Shown here: in pieces, positions 22,820 to 33,715 of the stretch | Position numbering within the stretch: position 1 is the stretch's first letter | Layout of the letters: the number at the start of each line of letters is the position of its first letter | NCBI GenBank assembly: GCA_030248065.1 | Contig: JASAMV010003776.1 | Coordinates: 1-64,000 of the forward strand | DNA: 64,000 nt | Direction of reading: 5' to 3' | DNA from: Rhynchonema sp. JSB1_4 | Lineage: Eukaryota > Nematoda > Chromadorea > Monhysterida > Xyalidae | The notes under the pieces: generated by a model | Databases searched by the model: none | Told to the model about the DNA's origin: nothing | Seen by the model: the letters and a program-made list of their open reading frames with translations, nothing else | Translations under genes and position numbers: made by a program

Positions 22820-23234
22820 TATCAGCGGATCGGCCGTGAAGTAAAAATGTTTTGATGATTACATAATAGTCCACTGAAGGACGCAACTAAAGATGGTCCA
22901 CCACCGGTATCTACCTGCGACTGGACACCGATGGAATCGATCGGTACACCTTTACAAAGGATAAATCAACACGGCTAAATTGATCTGTTCCAGAACTGGT
23001 CTCAGAATCGCGAAATAAGCCTTTTTGAAGGATTTATGATTTTTTTGGAAGAAATCGTCACGGTTACAGAAAACCCCATGCTAGAATTTTCGTTTTCTTT
23101 TCGCTAACATCAGCTGCTCGCTCAAAATCTAACGATTCATGAGCTTTTGCCTGATTTGCAATAAAAATGCAGCTGGTCCGAACTTATTTTTGTTCCCGGT
23201 TGGGCCGATTCAATCGGTTCGATCTCGGCCGATT

Positions 23235-23489
23235 GTGTTCAGGATGTGTTTATCGTTTTTCAAAACCCTACACAGCTCACACAATGTTTACCACAACATG
23301 CGCAAGGCAGCCATTCCACAGCGCACACACACAACAAAGCTTGCCAGCTGAAACATTGCTGAGTTGTCGCTGTGCTGGCTGTGTGTTGTCGTTGTGTGTG
23401 CACTGTGGCATGGCTGCCTTGCGCATGTTGTGGTAAACATTGTGTGAGCTGTGTAGGGTTTTGAAAAACGATAAACACATCCTGAACAC
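23235..23489. mobile_element. Palindromic MITE (GTGTTCAGG termini)
   Basis: Long perfect inverted arms: GTGTTCAGGATGTGTTTATC at the left and the complement at the right, then TTTTCAAAACCCTACACAGC and so on, leaving a short loop near 23360. The inner part of the arms matches the arms of the 17273-18973 element. Confidence 0.85.
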
Positions 23490-23909
23490 AGGATCATTAG
23501 ACGATTTTTATTTGTAATTGACAACTTACAGTATTTCATTCACCGCAGATGCCTAAAATTATACAGCAGTAAAAGGGTGCTTCAAAAATGCTTGATATTT
23601 CGGAGTGTTTCGTTTATCATTTGTCACACGTGGCGTTTCGTGCAATGCTTTATATCTCGTTTAACAGAGAAACGTCTGTGTATAAAACGCTGAAAATATC
23701 TTATATTGGATTACATTGTGTCTTGCACAGGCCCGCCTCAAACCTTTTTCATTTTTTCTCCTCCCGTGAAAATATGTGGGCTCCGTGAAACATCACAAAG
23801 CAACGAGTTGAAAATCCATTTCCTAAATCTGGGTTTCTGATACTTTGTCTTCCTTTTCTGAAAAAATGGCTGCAAACAAAGGCGGTCAACATTCAATTGT
23901 AGAGGCACT
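23490..23909. other. Unassigned stretch between MITE and palindrome
   Basis: The first 80 bp continue the match to 17320-17400 (TTTTTATTTGTAATTGACAA). The rest is unrecognised; the minus ORF at 23738-24022 overlaps the palindrome edge and is not supported. Confidence 0.4.
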
Positions 23910-24368
23910 TTAATGTTGATTAATCGACGTGGAGCTGAAATTGTCATGATGCGCATTTTCACGCTTTGATTTTCCGCAATTGCACAAACGGATTGCACCC
24001 TTGGTCGCAAGCACACGAGCACGATTGCGTGTAATTATGGCATGCGGGCGCTATTCAACCCATTAGTACTCACCGTGCGTCAACTACATCACGGTACGCC
24101 TGTCGTCTGCGTGCGACATCATGTATGTGGGTTGTGTGGTGTCACCCCACCTGCCTGGTGGTGGTGGCGGATCCCGGGGGCGTAACAACGGGAGGCGCCA
24201 TGGCCTACTGTATGGACTTGCCCGAGCAGGGGCGCACATCCATTAATGACAGCTCCGAACACTGATATGATTCCACACATGCATCAACAATAGCCAAGAA
24301 CCACCGAAGTTTAAAAAAGAATATCTTGATTGATCTGACTACCCATCTCGGTGGATTCGATGTTTGTG

Positions 24369-24918
24369 TCAAATAAGAGGCGCGTCAATTGGAAAATACA
24401 TATCTTGTTCGTTGAATGCCTCATTACGAATATTGCATTGCAGATTTTTCACAAGTTTGTCAACTTCAAATTTTAAAAAGATCGCAGACATGCGCCTGAT
24501 AACGTATTGATTGCCGCCTATATTTCGGCTTTTGTGCACGATAGAAGCCACAAGGATTCCCCGCAAATAGAAAACATCACACTTTGAAAGCGGTTCGTCA
24601 CGCTGCTTGGCGTTTTTGGTCAGGGTAGGTGTTAAACGAAGCAAACATAATCAGAGAACTCAGAACCAAGCAGTCTCATAGCTCAATTGGCAGGGCTGTC
24701 AAAGACTCCGCAAGGCACTGACTGAGGTCAAGTACCCACCAGGTGCTATTCCAAAAGTCGTTTTTATCCACTGCTGTTCTCTGGATTTGAAACATTATTT
24801 TATTGTGCGCAAAAGTATGCACATCGGCAAGAGAGGCCCCATCGATCTTGTTCAGCTCCGAAGCCAAGTCAAAGAGGGGTGAGCCCCTCTGTGTCACAGC
24901 CGCTATTGCAAGATACAT
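24369..24918 (-). other. Conserved open segments in the left arm, with counterparts in the right arm
   Basis: Two minus frames, 24918-24676 (SELNKIDGASLADVHTFAHN...) and 24644-24369 (CDVFYLRGILVASIVHKSRN...), reappear in the right arm at about 35220-35411 and 35454-35711 with a few amino-acid changes and altered ends. They could be exons of an unrecognised gene carried by the palindrome or merely open by chance. No domain is recognised. Confidence 0.3.
24680..24745 (+). repeat. tRNA-like sequence (A and B box), left arm
   Basis: TAGCTCAATTGG fits the tRNA A box and GGTCAAGTACCC, about 45 nt later, is a decayed B box. The cloverleaf stems do not close, so this is a tRNA-derived SINE relic rather than a tRNA gene. 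The right-arm copy is at about 35345-35415 on the other strand. Confidence 0.5.
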
Positions 24919-26603
24919 GTGTGATTGTTGCGTGTTGTGTGTTGATGCCTCACCTCATTCCGATTTGGTTCCACTGTTTGCTGCTCTGTGTGTGAGCAAA
25001 GCAGGCAGCACACGCATATTTCTTTTGCTTTTATTTTTGGGTGACTGCAACACTCAACAACACTGTGCAAGGGTTAGTACCCATTAACTGACTGGCTGTG
25101 CCCAGATATCACGCCACCTCACAAACAAACAGTCTGCCCCCAAATGCCCCCTTGGCCATTGGTCAGCCCAGCACTGTGTCGCTGCCTTGCGTGCGTTGTG
25201 CGTTTCATTTGTTTGTTTTGACTTCTTCATTTTCTTGCATCTTCACCATTCGCATGTTATTTGTTGCGACTAAAATTTACCAAACAGAGCTGAAATCCTG
25301 CTTTCAGACACGCATTGTCAAATGAAAATCCATCATAATTGCATTGTGAATCTGCACCATCAATATTGACCAAGTGACTCCGTGATGGGCCGCTGCTCAA
25401 CATGGCCGTTCGCTTGTTTGATGTGTCCAAGTCCAGCTGTGTCCATGATCCATAACTTGGGTTGGTTTGTTTGTTTTGTTGCTCTCAATGACGCATAAAA
25501 CCATGCAGACAAATTAGTGATAGAAGCACAGGTACAAGACCGGGTGGGACAATTACGGAAATAGAAATAGTTACAACACCGGTTATATAACAAAACCACA
25601 GCAAATAAAAGCTACAAAAAGCGCCAAGGAGAGAGAAAGATCACGGACATCAGGACAGATCACAGGAGATGTTAACAGAACTGAAAATTATGCATTAATC
25701 CTCGTCCTCGTCAAACGGCAAATGCCGGGCTCAGAGTGCATATTGGCGTCAGTACATATTGTCAACAGTTTAGAACAGATGGTGGGTTGGTGATTGTCCG
25801 TCACCGCGTCCGGGTGCGGTCAACGGGATGGATATGGCGATGTCTCGTTCGATACGCATTCACGTCAGCCTGGGGACGCCAGCCACGTCGCTAAATAGGT
25901 GGCACACGGAAGTGACGGACAATCACCAACCCACCATCTGTTCTGGACTGTTGACTTGGGTTGGTAGTTTTGTTTTTGTTGTGCCGGACAAAGTCAAACA
26001 AATTCCCGTGGGGGCGTGGGGCAAAATTTGGTGCGAGAATTGTGGACAGCCAGAAATCTGGTTTTCTTGGTTTACAAATTGGTCACTTGTGTACGTTCAG
26101 GCTGCTTTGCATGACGCACACATGCTTCTTATCATGATAATTGCGCCGTTGAAGTAATTTTTGTGCAGTTTTTCGTGTTTATGAAGTGCTTTGTGGTGAA
26201 TGTTCATGAGGCACGAAAAAGGTTTCCTAAGTAAGCTTCCTGGAGGCTTACTGGGAAAATTTATGAATAAGTCCGCAGTGAGCGACTAATCGGAGGTTTT
26301 ATTGACGTTTTGGTAATTAACTTATTTGGCAGTGTCAATGTGAGATGTGCATCCGAGAGATGTTGATAGTTTGCTTTTCAACTGTTGATGTCATTTCTTG
26401 AATTTGCACAACCATGTGAAATTCAAATTCGTGTTACATGTTACGAAACATGGCAGTTCGTCCTTGATTTGCAAGCGCCGTGTAGCGAAAAGAGAACAGC
26501 GGCGCAGCACCGCGGTCTACAATACTGTGTCGACGTAATGCCCAAATGGTCACCTGTTAAAGGGTCCCTGCCTGTTTGCCTACTCGCGACATGTTGTCCG
26601 CAC

Positions 26604-27646
26604 CAGGGTTGGATTAAAAAATTTTTTTATTATCGAACTTTTTTTTAAACTTTTTTGAATTTTTTTAAATTTTTTTTAAGATTTGCTTTTTTTATTCCGG
26701 ATCACAAAAATTTCGGTTTTCAACGTGAACTATTGTCGAAAATTTTTGTAAGTATATTTGATTGCACTTGAGAATATAGGAATAGTTGACACCGACCAGC
26801 TGTGTTCACAAACGGGCAGCTGCGAGCTTATATTTTTTACAATGAGCCAGATAACGTGACAATTCGCGTTGGGGATAGTCTGTCCACCATATGTAAAAAC
26901 ATCTGTAGTTTGTGGTATAAAAAGTGAAGGGAAAGTGAAGTCACGGGAAAGGTAAATGATTGGCACATTTTAAAAGCAAAGTTACATGAAACCAGCTGCA
27001 TAACCCGCGGTGTTGGACCGACAATTTTGGACTTCAAGCAGATTTGACTTCCTGGAATAACTGAATGCGCACATAATGACAGCTGCTTAGGCTGTTTAGT
27101 AGAGCCACGGACTGTCTAGCGTTGTAATGACATTGTATTGGTCGCACAAGGACCATATAAGAATTCATCAAAATCAATCCTAATTTTCACGTTCAGTCAC
27201 TCTTAACCACTGTGCTATTTGTGATTCTCACAAAACATTTACTGCTGAAAATAATCTAGCAGATCAACCACGTTGCCGCAGGTCTGAAACATTCTCTTTA
27301 CTACGTGTTTTGTGTGCGATCACGCAACGCAACGTCATTGCCCCGTCTCTAGCCTGCTTTGCGATTCAGGAAAAAAATTTGACCAATTCTTATAAAGTCA
27401 TTGTGCGACCAATACCAATGCGAAATACAAGCGCCGCAGGCGATTTTTTGAGAAAAAACAAGCAGAAACATGCCTAAAAACATGCATTTTCACCACAAAA
27501 AGGGGGAAAGTAATAAAAAAAGCTGTGAAATAATAAAAAAAAGTGAACTTACTTTTTAATTTTTAAAAACCGAAAAAGTGGCGAACTTTTTTTTAAAAAA
27601 AATTTTTTTTACAAAAATTTTTTTACTTTTTTTTAACCCAACCCTG
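26604..27646 (+). mobile_element. hAT-type element in left palindrome arm only, 8-bp TSD
   Basis: Starts CAGGGTTGGATTAAAAAA and ends AACCCAACCCTG. The 8-bp flanks GTCCGCAC / GGCCGCAC (26596-26603, 27647-27654) differ by one base. The right arm shows the unoccupied site (about 30155-30175), so the insertion followed the arm duplication. It contains the nested TA MITE at 27138-27412 and no transposase frame. Confidence 0.88.
27138..27412. mobile_element. TA-flanked MITE (TTGGTCGCAC), copy b, nested in hAT element
   Basis: TTGGTCGCACAAGGACC to TTGTGCGACCAA with TA on both sides (27136-27137, 27413-27414). Highly similar to the copies at 22546 and 45880. Confidence 0.88.
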
Positions 27647-27705
27647 GGCCGCACTCATTTGGCCACATTTGTAATAATTGTTAGTTTCCTTTCATTTTCA
27701 GGCTC

Positions 27706-27888
27706 GATGCAATCCGCGACATCCCACCGGACGCACTGTGCAGCCACAAACAAAAAAGAAGTGTCAACATCGTACGAAGGACATGTCCACTGGCCGACGG
27801 TAATCGTCACAGCTTCCACATGCGGCTGTACCAAAGTCAACAGTCGTCACGCTAGTCCAGCCATTTTTGCTTGCCAGACAAAGGTAAA
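27706..27888 (+). CDS. Possible exon duplicated in both palindrome arms
   Basis: Between an acceptor (TTTTCAG) and a donor (AAAG|GTAAAAT) lies an open frame with EVSTSYEGHVHWPTVIVTAS followed by cysteines (TCGCTK...IFACQ). The right-arm copy (about 30116-29934, minus) keeps the same borders. The C...WP...C spacing faintly recalls the hormone-receptor-like region before the GAIN domain of adhesion GPCRs, but this is a weak resemblance and I do not assign it. Confidence 0.3.
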
Positions 27889-28594
27889 ATCTTGACTTTG
27901 ACTTTGATTTGGATCCGCCTATTTTCGATTTATTAGTTGCACCAGGTTGCAAGCCAAGGACGCTCGGTTTCTGTATGACCCAACCGCAAACGAAGGAAGG
28001 CTTTAATCTGTGAATTTTATGCCCAAAATTTGCGATCTTAGTTAGAGACTGAATTTTTCGAGAAATTCAGCGATCAAAAATCGATCGAAACAATTTTGAG
28101 GGCCCGATCTGAGATTAAATTTCGAACGTCAATTTTCGATCTCAATCCGAAAATCGATCGAATATGAACCTTGTAATTGATCCATGGCGAACCTTAAACG
28201 CAGTGCTTGATACGATTGCCGATGCTTTACGTTTATTTCCAATAAATTGTGGATTGTAAAATGTCTTTCTGATCGTTGCAAATGTATGGGAGCCAAATTT
28301 TGCAGTCAAATTCTGCGCGCGTCACCCAACGTTCGACCACACACCGGAAAAGTTCCATGGAGCCCCCCCCCCCCCGAACCCACAGCCGCACCTCGGGGAT
28401 AGAAAAATTTCTGCCCCCATTTGGCAATACGCAATATACGCTTTGCAGAAGTTTTATATAATTATTAATTAGTACAAGCTTAATACAACATGATTGGCGT
28501 AATAAGAATCTCATGGCGTGGGGTGAGGTGTTGAAAGTATAACAAGGATGGATTTTGCTCATTTGTGGACTTCGCAAATACCTAAATTTAACGT

Positions 28595-29223
28595 CAACGG
28601 CGAAGCTTAAAGTTTGGCGTAGGCGATGGTTTGGCTCGTAATGTCTTAGCCGTTTCCTCGCTGTTTAACTCGAGCAGACTGCTTAGCTCATCTTTATTAG
28701 TTACTCACATCTGCTGTCCGTAAAATTTCCTGAGCATCTACAAATTTGCGACTCGCATCTGGAGGTAGTAGCTTTCATTTTCAGAGTTAATGTCTCGTGT
28801 ATAATCGGCTGGCGACGGCATTACCTGTCCCTTCTTCTGAAGGCAATGGTTTGGCTCGTAATGTCTTAGCCGTTGTTTCCTCACTGTTTAACTCGATTAG
28901 ACTGCTTAGCTCGTCTCTATTAGTTACTCACATCTGCTGTTCGCAAGATTTCCTGAGCATCTACACATTTGCGACTCACATGTAGAGATAGTAGCTTTCA
29001 TTTTCAGAGTTTGAATCGGCTGGCGACGGCATTACCTGTCCCTTCTTCTGAAGGCAATGGTTTGGCTCGTAATACAATGAAAACTACTATCTCCAGATGT
29101 GACTCGCAAATGTGTAGATACGCAGGAAATTTTACGGACAGCAGATGTGAGTAGCTAATAGAGACGAGCTAAGAAGTCTACTATCTCTACATGTGAGTCG
29201 CAAAGGTGTAGAGGCTCGGGCTC
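28595..29223. repeat. Palindrome spacer with about 240-bp tandem and inverted repeats
   Basis: Blocks with GGCAATGGTTTGGCTCGTAA (about 28840, 29053), GATTTCCTGAGCATCTAC and GACGGCATTACCTGTCCC recur head-to-tail two to three times. The last 130 bp are an inverted copy of the same units, so the spacer is itself a decayed palindrome centre. Confidence 0.8.
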
Positions 29224-30254
29224 ACGTTAAATTTAGGTATTTGCGAAGTCCACAAATGAGCAAAATCCATCCTTGTTATACTTTCAACACCTCACCCCAC
29301 GCTATGAGATTCTTATTACGCCAATCATGTTGTATTAAGCTTGTACTAATTATGTTTTATAAAACTTATGCAAAGCGTATATTGCGTATTTGCCAAATGG
29401 GGGCAGAAATTTTTCTATCCCCGAGGTGCGGCTGTGGGTTCGGGGGGGGGGGGCTCCATGGAACTTTTCCGATGTGTGGTCGAACGTTGGGTGACGCGCG
29501 CAGAATTTGACTGCAAAACTTGGTTCCCAGACATTTGCAACGATCAGAAAGACATTTTACAATCCACAATTTATTGGAAATAAACGTAAAGCGTCGGCAA
29601 TCGCATCAAGCACTGCGTTCAAGGTTCGCCATGGATCAATTACAAGGTCCATATTCGATCGATTTTCGGATTGAGATCGAAAATTGACGTTCGAAATTCA
29701 ATCTCGGATCGAGCCCTCAAAATTGTTTCGATCGATTTTTGATCGCTGAATTTCTCAAAAAATTCAGTCTCTAACTAAGATCGCAAATTTTGGGCATAAA
29801 ATTCACAGATTAAAGCCTTCCTTCGTTTGCGGTTGGGTCATACATAGGCGAGCGTCCTTGGCTTGCAACCTGGTGCAACTAATAAATCGAAAATAGGCGG
29901 ATCCAAATCAAAGTCAAAATCAAGATTTTACGTTTGTCTGGCAAGCAAAGATGGCTGGACTAGCGTGACGACTGTTGACTTTGGTACGGCCGCATGTGGA
30001 AGCTGTGACGATTACCATCGGCCAGTGGACATGTCCTTCGTACGATGTTGACACTTCTTTTTTGTTTTGTGGCTGCACAGTGCGTCCGGTGGGATGTCGC
30101 GGATTGCATCGAGCCTGAAAATGAAAGGAAACTAACAATTATTACAAATGTGGCCAAATGAGTACGGACAACACGTCGCGAGTAGGCAAACAGGCAGGGA
30201 CCCTTTAACAGGTGACCATTTGGGCACTACGTCGACACAGTATTGTAGACCGCG

Positions 30255-30536
30255 TTTGACGACACCCATACCACGTTTGCTCGTGTGTACCCCGTCCGAT
30301 CTGGCAGGCTAAGCAGTGTTTGGCCTGGTTAGTTCTGGGATCAACCCCCAGCGGACGGAGCAACATCAAAGTGGTGTCGTGGGTCAACCCAGCCTTCCAT
30401 CCCTGAGAAGGGTCGGTAAATGGGAAGCAGCAATTGCTGCGGGTAACAGGCACCTACCCATTAGAGTCACCGGCAACGGGTTGTTGGTAGGTCCCACGCG
30501 GAGCCTAAATTCTGCGGAACGCCTTTACCTTTTTTT
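30255..30536 (+). mobile_element. 5S-rRNA-derived SINE with 6-bp TSD
   Basis: The first 95 bp follow 5S rRNA: CCCATACCAC, CCCGTCCGATCTGGCAGGCT then AAGCAG, and the C-box block GGCCTGGTTAGTTCTGGGAT. That covers the internal Pol III promoter (A box, intermediate element, C box). The 3' part is unrelated to 5S and ends in ACCTTTTTTT, a Pol III terminator-like T run. It is flanked by ACCGCG (30249-30254, 30537-30542); the left palindrome arm has the empty site with a single ACCGCG at about 26500. This is the structure of a SINE3-type element. Confidence 0.85.
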
Positions 30537-31977
30537 ACCGCGGTGCTGCGCCGCTGTTCTCTTTCGCTACACGGCGCTTGCAAATCAAGGACGAACTATG
30601 CCATGTTTCGTAGCATGTAACACGAATTTGAATTTCACATGGTTGTGCAAATTCAAGAAATGACATCAATAGTTGAAAAGCAAACTATCAACATCTCTCG
30701 GGTGCACATCTCACATTGACACTGCCAAATAAGTTCATTACCAAAACGTAAATAAAACCTCCGATTAGTCGCTCACTGCGGACTTATTCATAAATTTTCC
30801 CAGTAAGCCCCCAGGAAGCTTACTTGGGAAACCTTTTTCGTGCCTCATGAACATTCACCACAAAGCACTTCATAAACACGAAAAACTGCACAACAATTAC
30901 TTAACAGTGCAATTATCATGATAACGATAAGTAGCATGTGTGCGTCATGCAAAGTCGCCTGAACGTACACAATTGACCAATTTATAAACCAAGGAAACCA
31001 GATTTCTGGCTGTCCACAATTCTCGCACCAAATTTTGCCCCATGCCCCCACGGGAATTTGTTTGACTTTGTCCGGTACAACAAAAACAAACTACCAACCC
31101 AAGTCAACAGTCCAGAACAGATGGTGGGTTGGTGATTGTCCGTCACTTCCGTCTCCGTGTGCCACCTATTTAGCCCTTACATACGGGTCGGGTCGTGCGC
31201 CGGACCCCGAATACCTAGGTTTAATAGTGCGTCCAGAGTTTAAAACCCCCCGTCCCCACGTATGACAAAATCGTGCGGCGAGTTCCCTTAGACCTCCTCC
31301 TAGTCAAGGTAACTAGCCAAGCGCCAAAAGCTTCCACAAGGTTTCCCAACCCGCCCCGCCACTTTCCATCTCTTTTTCCTTTTTCCCCTCAACGACATCA
31401 AGAGTTCCTCAGTTTAATGCGAGACCCTCAGGGAGGGCCCATCTCCCTACATGGATGGAAACCACAAAATGGACAGTCGCATTTTCTTTATTAAGCCTCC
31501 CTAACATCCAAACAACATGGCAGCAACCCTGGTCCAATAAGTGTCTGTGCGATTTATCAGGGAGCAACACGTTTGTTAGATGTGTCAAGTGTCAAATTTT
31601 TTTCCTATCGTGAAGCAGGAAAGTGCAGGGAGTGACGTTCGTCGCGATCAAGGAATCCAAAATGTTTCAACCCGCAGAATGTATGTAGGTCTCTTTGGAT
31701 TATTTTCAGGTGAAATGTTTTTGGAGTCACAAATAGCACAGCGTTAAGATACGATGCGAAAATCAGGAATGATTTGATGATTCTTATGTGGTCATTGTGC
31801 GCCAATTTATCTAGTTTTAGTATCGTGTACTGTTTTAACGACCAACAAATACCGTTACATTGTCCTTGTCTCCACCGAAGTTTCAAGTGGTGATAAAAAT
31901 TTTCAAAACATGAGGAGTATCAAACCTACAAATTTCGTCTGTCATTTCGCAACATTTACCGCTAACTAATAATAATA

Positions 31978-33715
31978 CCGACTTATACATCCGCCAGCTC
32001 ATGGCACTCAACACGCACAGGCTGCACGCTACATTACTGCCGTCAATGAATGCATCTATTCTCTGCAGTTATCCGTTGAAACATCCCTAAATTTTGCAAC
32101 AGTGCAGAAAAGTGTCATGTCAAGCAGCTAATTAAAACCGAGTAAATTACAGTGGCGGCCATAAGTTTTTAGACTCTTGTGTTGTAATAATGCACGTGCC
32201 TGAAACAGCAAGCTGACTGCAGCGAGTGGGCCGAGCTTGGGATCTGGGCTGGGTATGACGTCACTAATTAGTCATACAGCAGAACAAGCCATCTTTATGT
32301 ATTGTTTTGTTGCGAGCATAATTTTTTCGCAGCCGGCCAGGTTTTGGCCCGGCCAAAAGTTTTTAGACTTTTTCAGTGGATTGTTTTCTTGGTTGTTTTG
32401 ATTGATTTTGGTGACAAATCTGGTGTGTATGAGGCAAATCGAGGTAGCCCGATCATTTGTGATGTGTGTTGAGTCTCTCGGATGAATAACGGTGGAGGAG
32501 TGGCTGATTGGAGGAGGAGGAACAGTCAAAGTGTCGGCAACCCCAAAGATCGATCATGAATCGGTCTTAGAGCTGCGAATGACCGCTCATTATAATCTCT
32601 TCTTGTCCTGAAAGTGCTAAATAAGCGTCAGCATCATATTCTGAACCTCTGGTAACCGTGTGTTACTTTTCAATATTTCGCGATTCGCATGGTCGGTGTC
32701 GGGGACCCCGGCGGACCATAGTTATCGTCTGCAGCTCAGGAGTACATAGGGGTGGGTGGATCACCAACCCTGTAGTTAGACCGATTGCTGCACCAGCTCA
32801 CTTTCGTCAAACGACAATAACCACGAGAACCACTCCTTCAAGAAATACAACTGGTTCAAAAACAATCCTTGATTTTTGGTCCTATTTCAGTATTTATGAC
32901 CGACTTGTTAATTTGGGCCCTCTGTAATTTTAGTGGCAGGATCCAATTCCGGTTATTGTCAGTTTAGTAAGAGTCAAACTTATTGCCTTACTCACCTGTT
33001 TGGTTCCATCCAGCTCACACCTCCACTCAGCTATCACCAAATCTACAACCCACCGGTGAATCCGGCAATGTCGGGGAAAAACCGAGGGCACCGTGGCTGG
33101 TGACTATATTGCTGAATCTTGCAAATAATGGTCATTAGTGGTTTGTCACGTTGTTTAGATTAAAAACAAACCACAACCTAACCGACAAACACTTTACAAC
33201 CATTAGTGGTTTAGCTCAATTTTCGGCACTTTGCCGCTCCTCCTCCGCCAACAGCCACTCCTCCACCGTTGCGAACCAGGTGGCGAAACCTTCCACAAAC
33301 GATCAGGGCACCTCAACTTACTCGTAGGGGTCGCATTTAACTCAAAAAGCCACCAAAAACAACCAAAGAGACGGTCATCTGAGAAAGTCTAAAAACTTTT
33401 GGCCGGGCCTGAATGGGACCCAGCACCGAACTTCTGCCACAGTCTTTTTTGATGTGGAGATCTGAGATCGGCATGTGCCATGGTTATAGTGGACACCTGC
33501 CGCAAGACAACGGACGGAGCAGCCGAGCTCACACACAGCTGCAGAGAGCAGAAATCACCAGTTTCAAAATCCACTGCAAGAGTCTAAAAACTTATGGCCG
33601 CCACTGTATAAAGCGGCCATCACTCGTTCAAAGTGTACATTTTGTTTAGAAAATGGCGTGTGCTGCTGGATGCGCTGTGTGTATAAAAAGTGCCATGAGG
33701 CGATGGAATGCCTAT
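31978..33715. mobile_element. Older TA MITE split by a mariner-like insertion
   Basis: The left part (31978-32149) and right part (33607-33715) join into a sequence matching the uninterrupted MITE at 48577-48860 on the other strand (CCGCCAGCTCATGGCAC end; GAATGCATCTATTCTCTGCA; AAATGGCGTGTGCTGCTG). The insertion lies at a TA. Confidence 0.82.
32150..33606. mobile_element. Mariner-like non-autonomous element, 1.46 kb
   Basis: Starts CAGTGGCGGCCATAAGTTTT and ends with its complement, flanked by TA (32148-32149, 33607-33608). A second inverted pair lies inside (CCGGCCAAAAGTTTTTAGAC near 32333; complement near 33384), as if one related element had inserted into or been copied from another. The arms extend with further inverted blocks (GGTGGAGG...). 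No transposase frame with DDD/DDE residues was found. Confidence 0.85.

Larger units (their letters stand above)
21819..23234. mobile_element. Fold-back element copy 2 (TTAA type), 3' truncated, with two nested MITEs
   Basis: The same sequence as 6606-7625: it starts at TTAA-AGGGGGGACTC (TTAA 21815-21818). It is interrupted at 22184-22396 by a GGGTG MITE (target ATT duplicated) and at 22546-22819 by a TTGGTCGCAC MITE (TA duplicated). The right arm stops in GATCTCGGCCGAT, where the MITE at 23235 begins, so the last 130 bp or so are missing. Confidence 0.85.

Noticed and set aside
27706..27888. Adhesion-GPCR assignment of the duplicated exon
   Set aside because: The C...WP...C resemblance is too short and no seven-helix region is near.
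30255..30350. A functional 5S rRNA gene
   Set aside because: Only the first 95 bp match 5S; the 3' half is unrelated and the unit is flanked by a target duplication.
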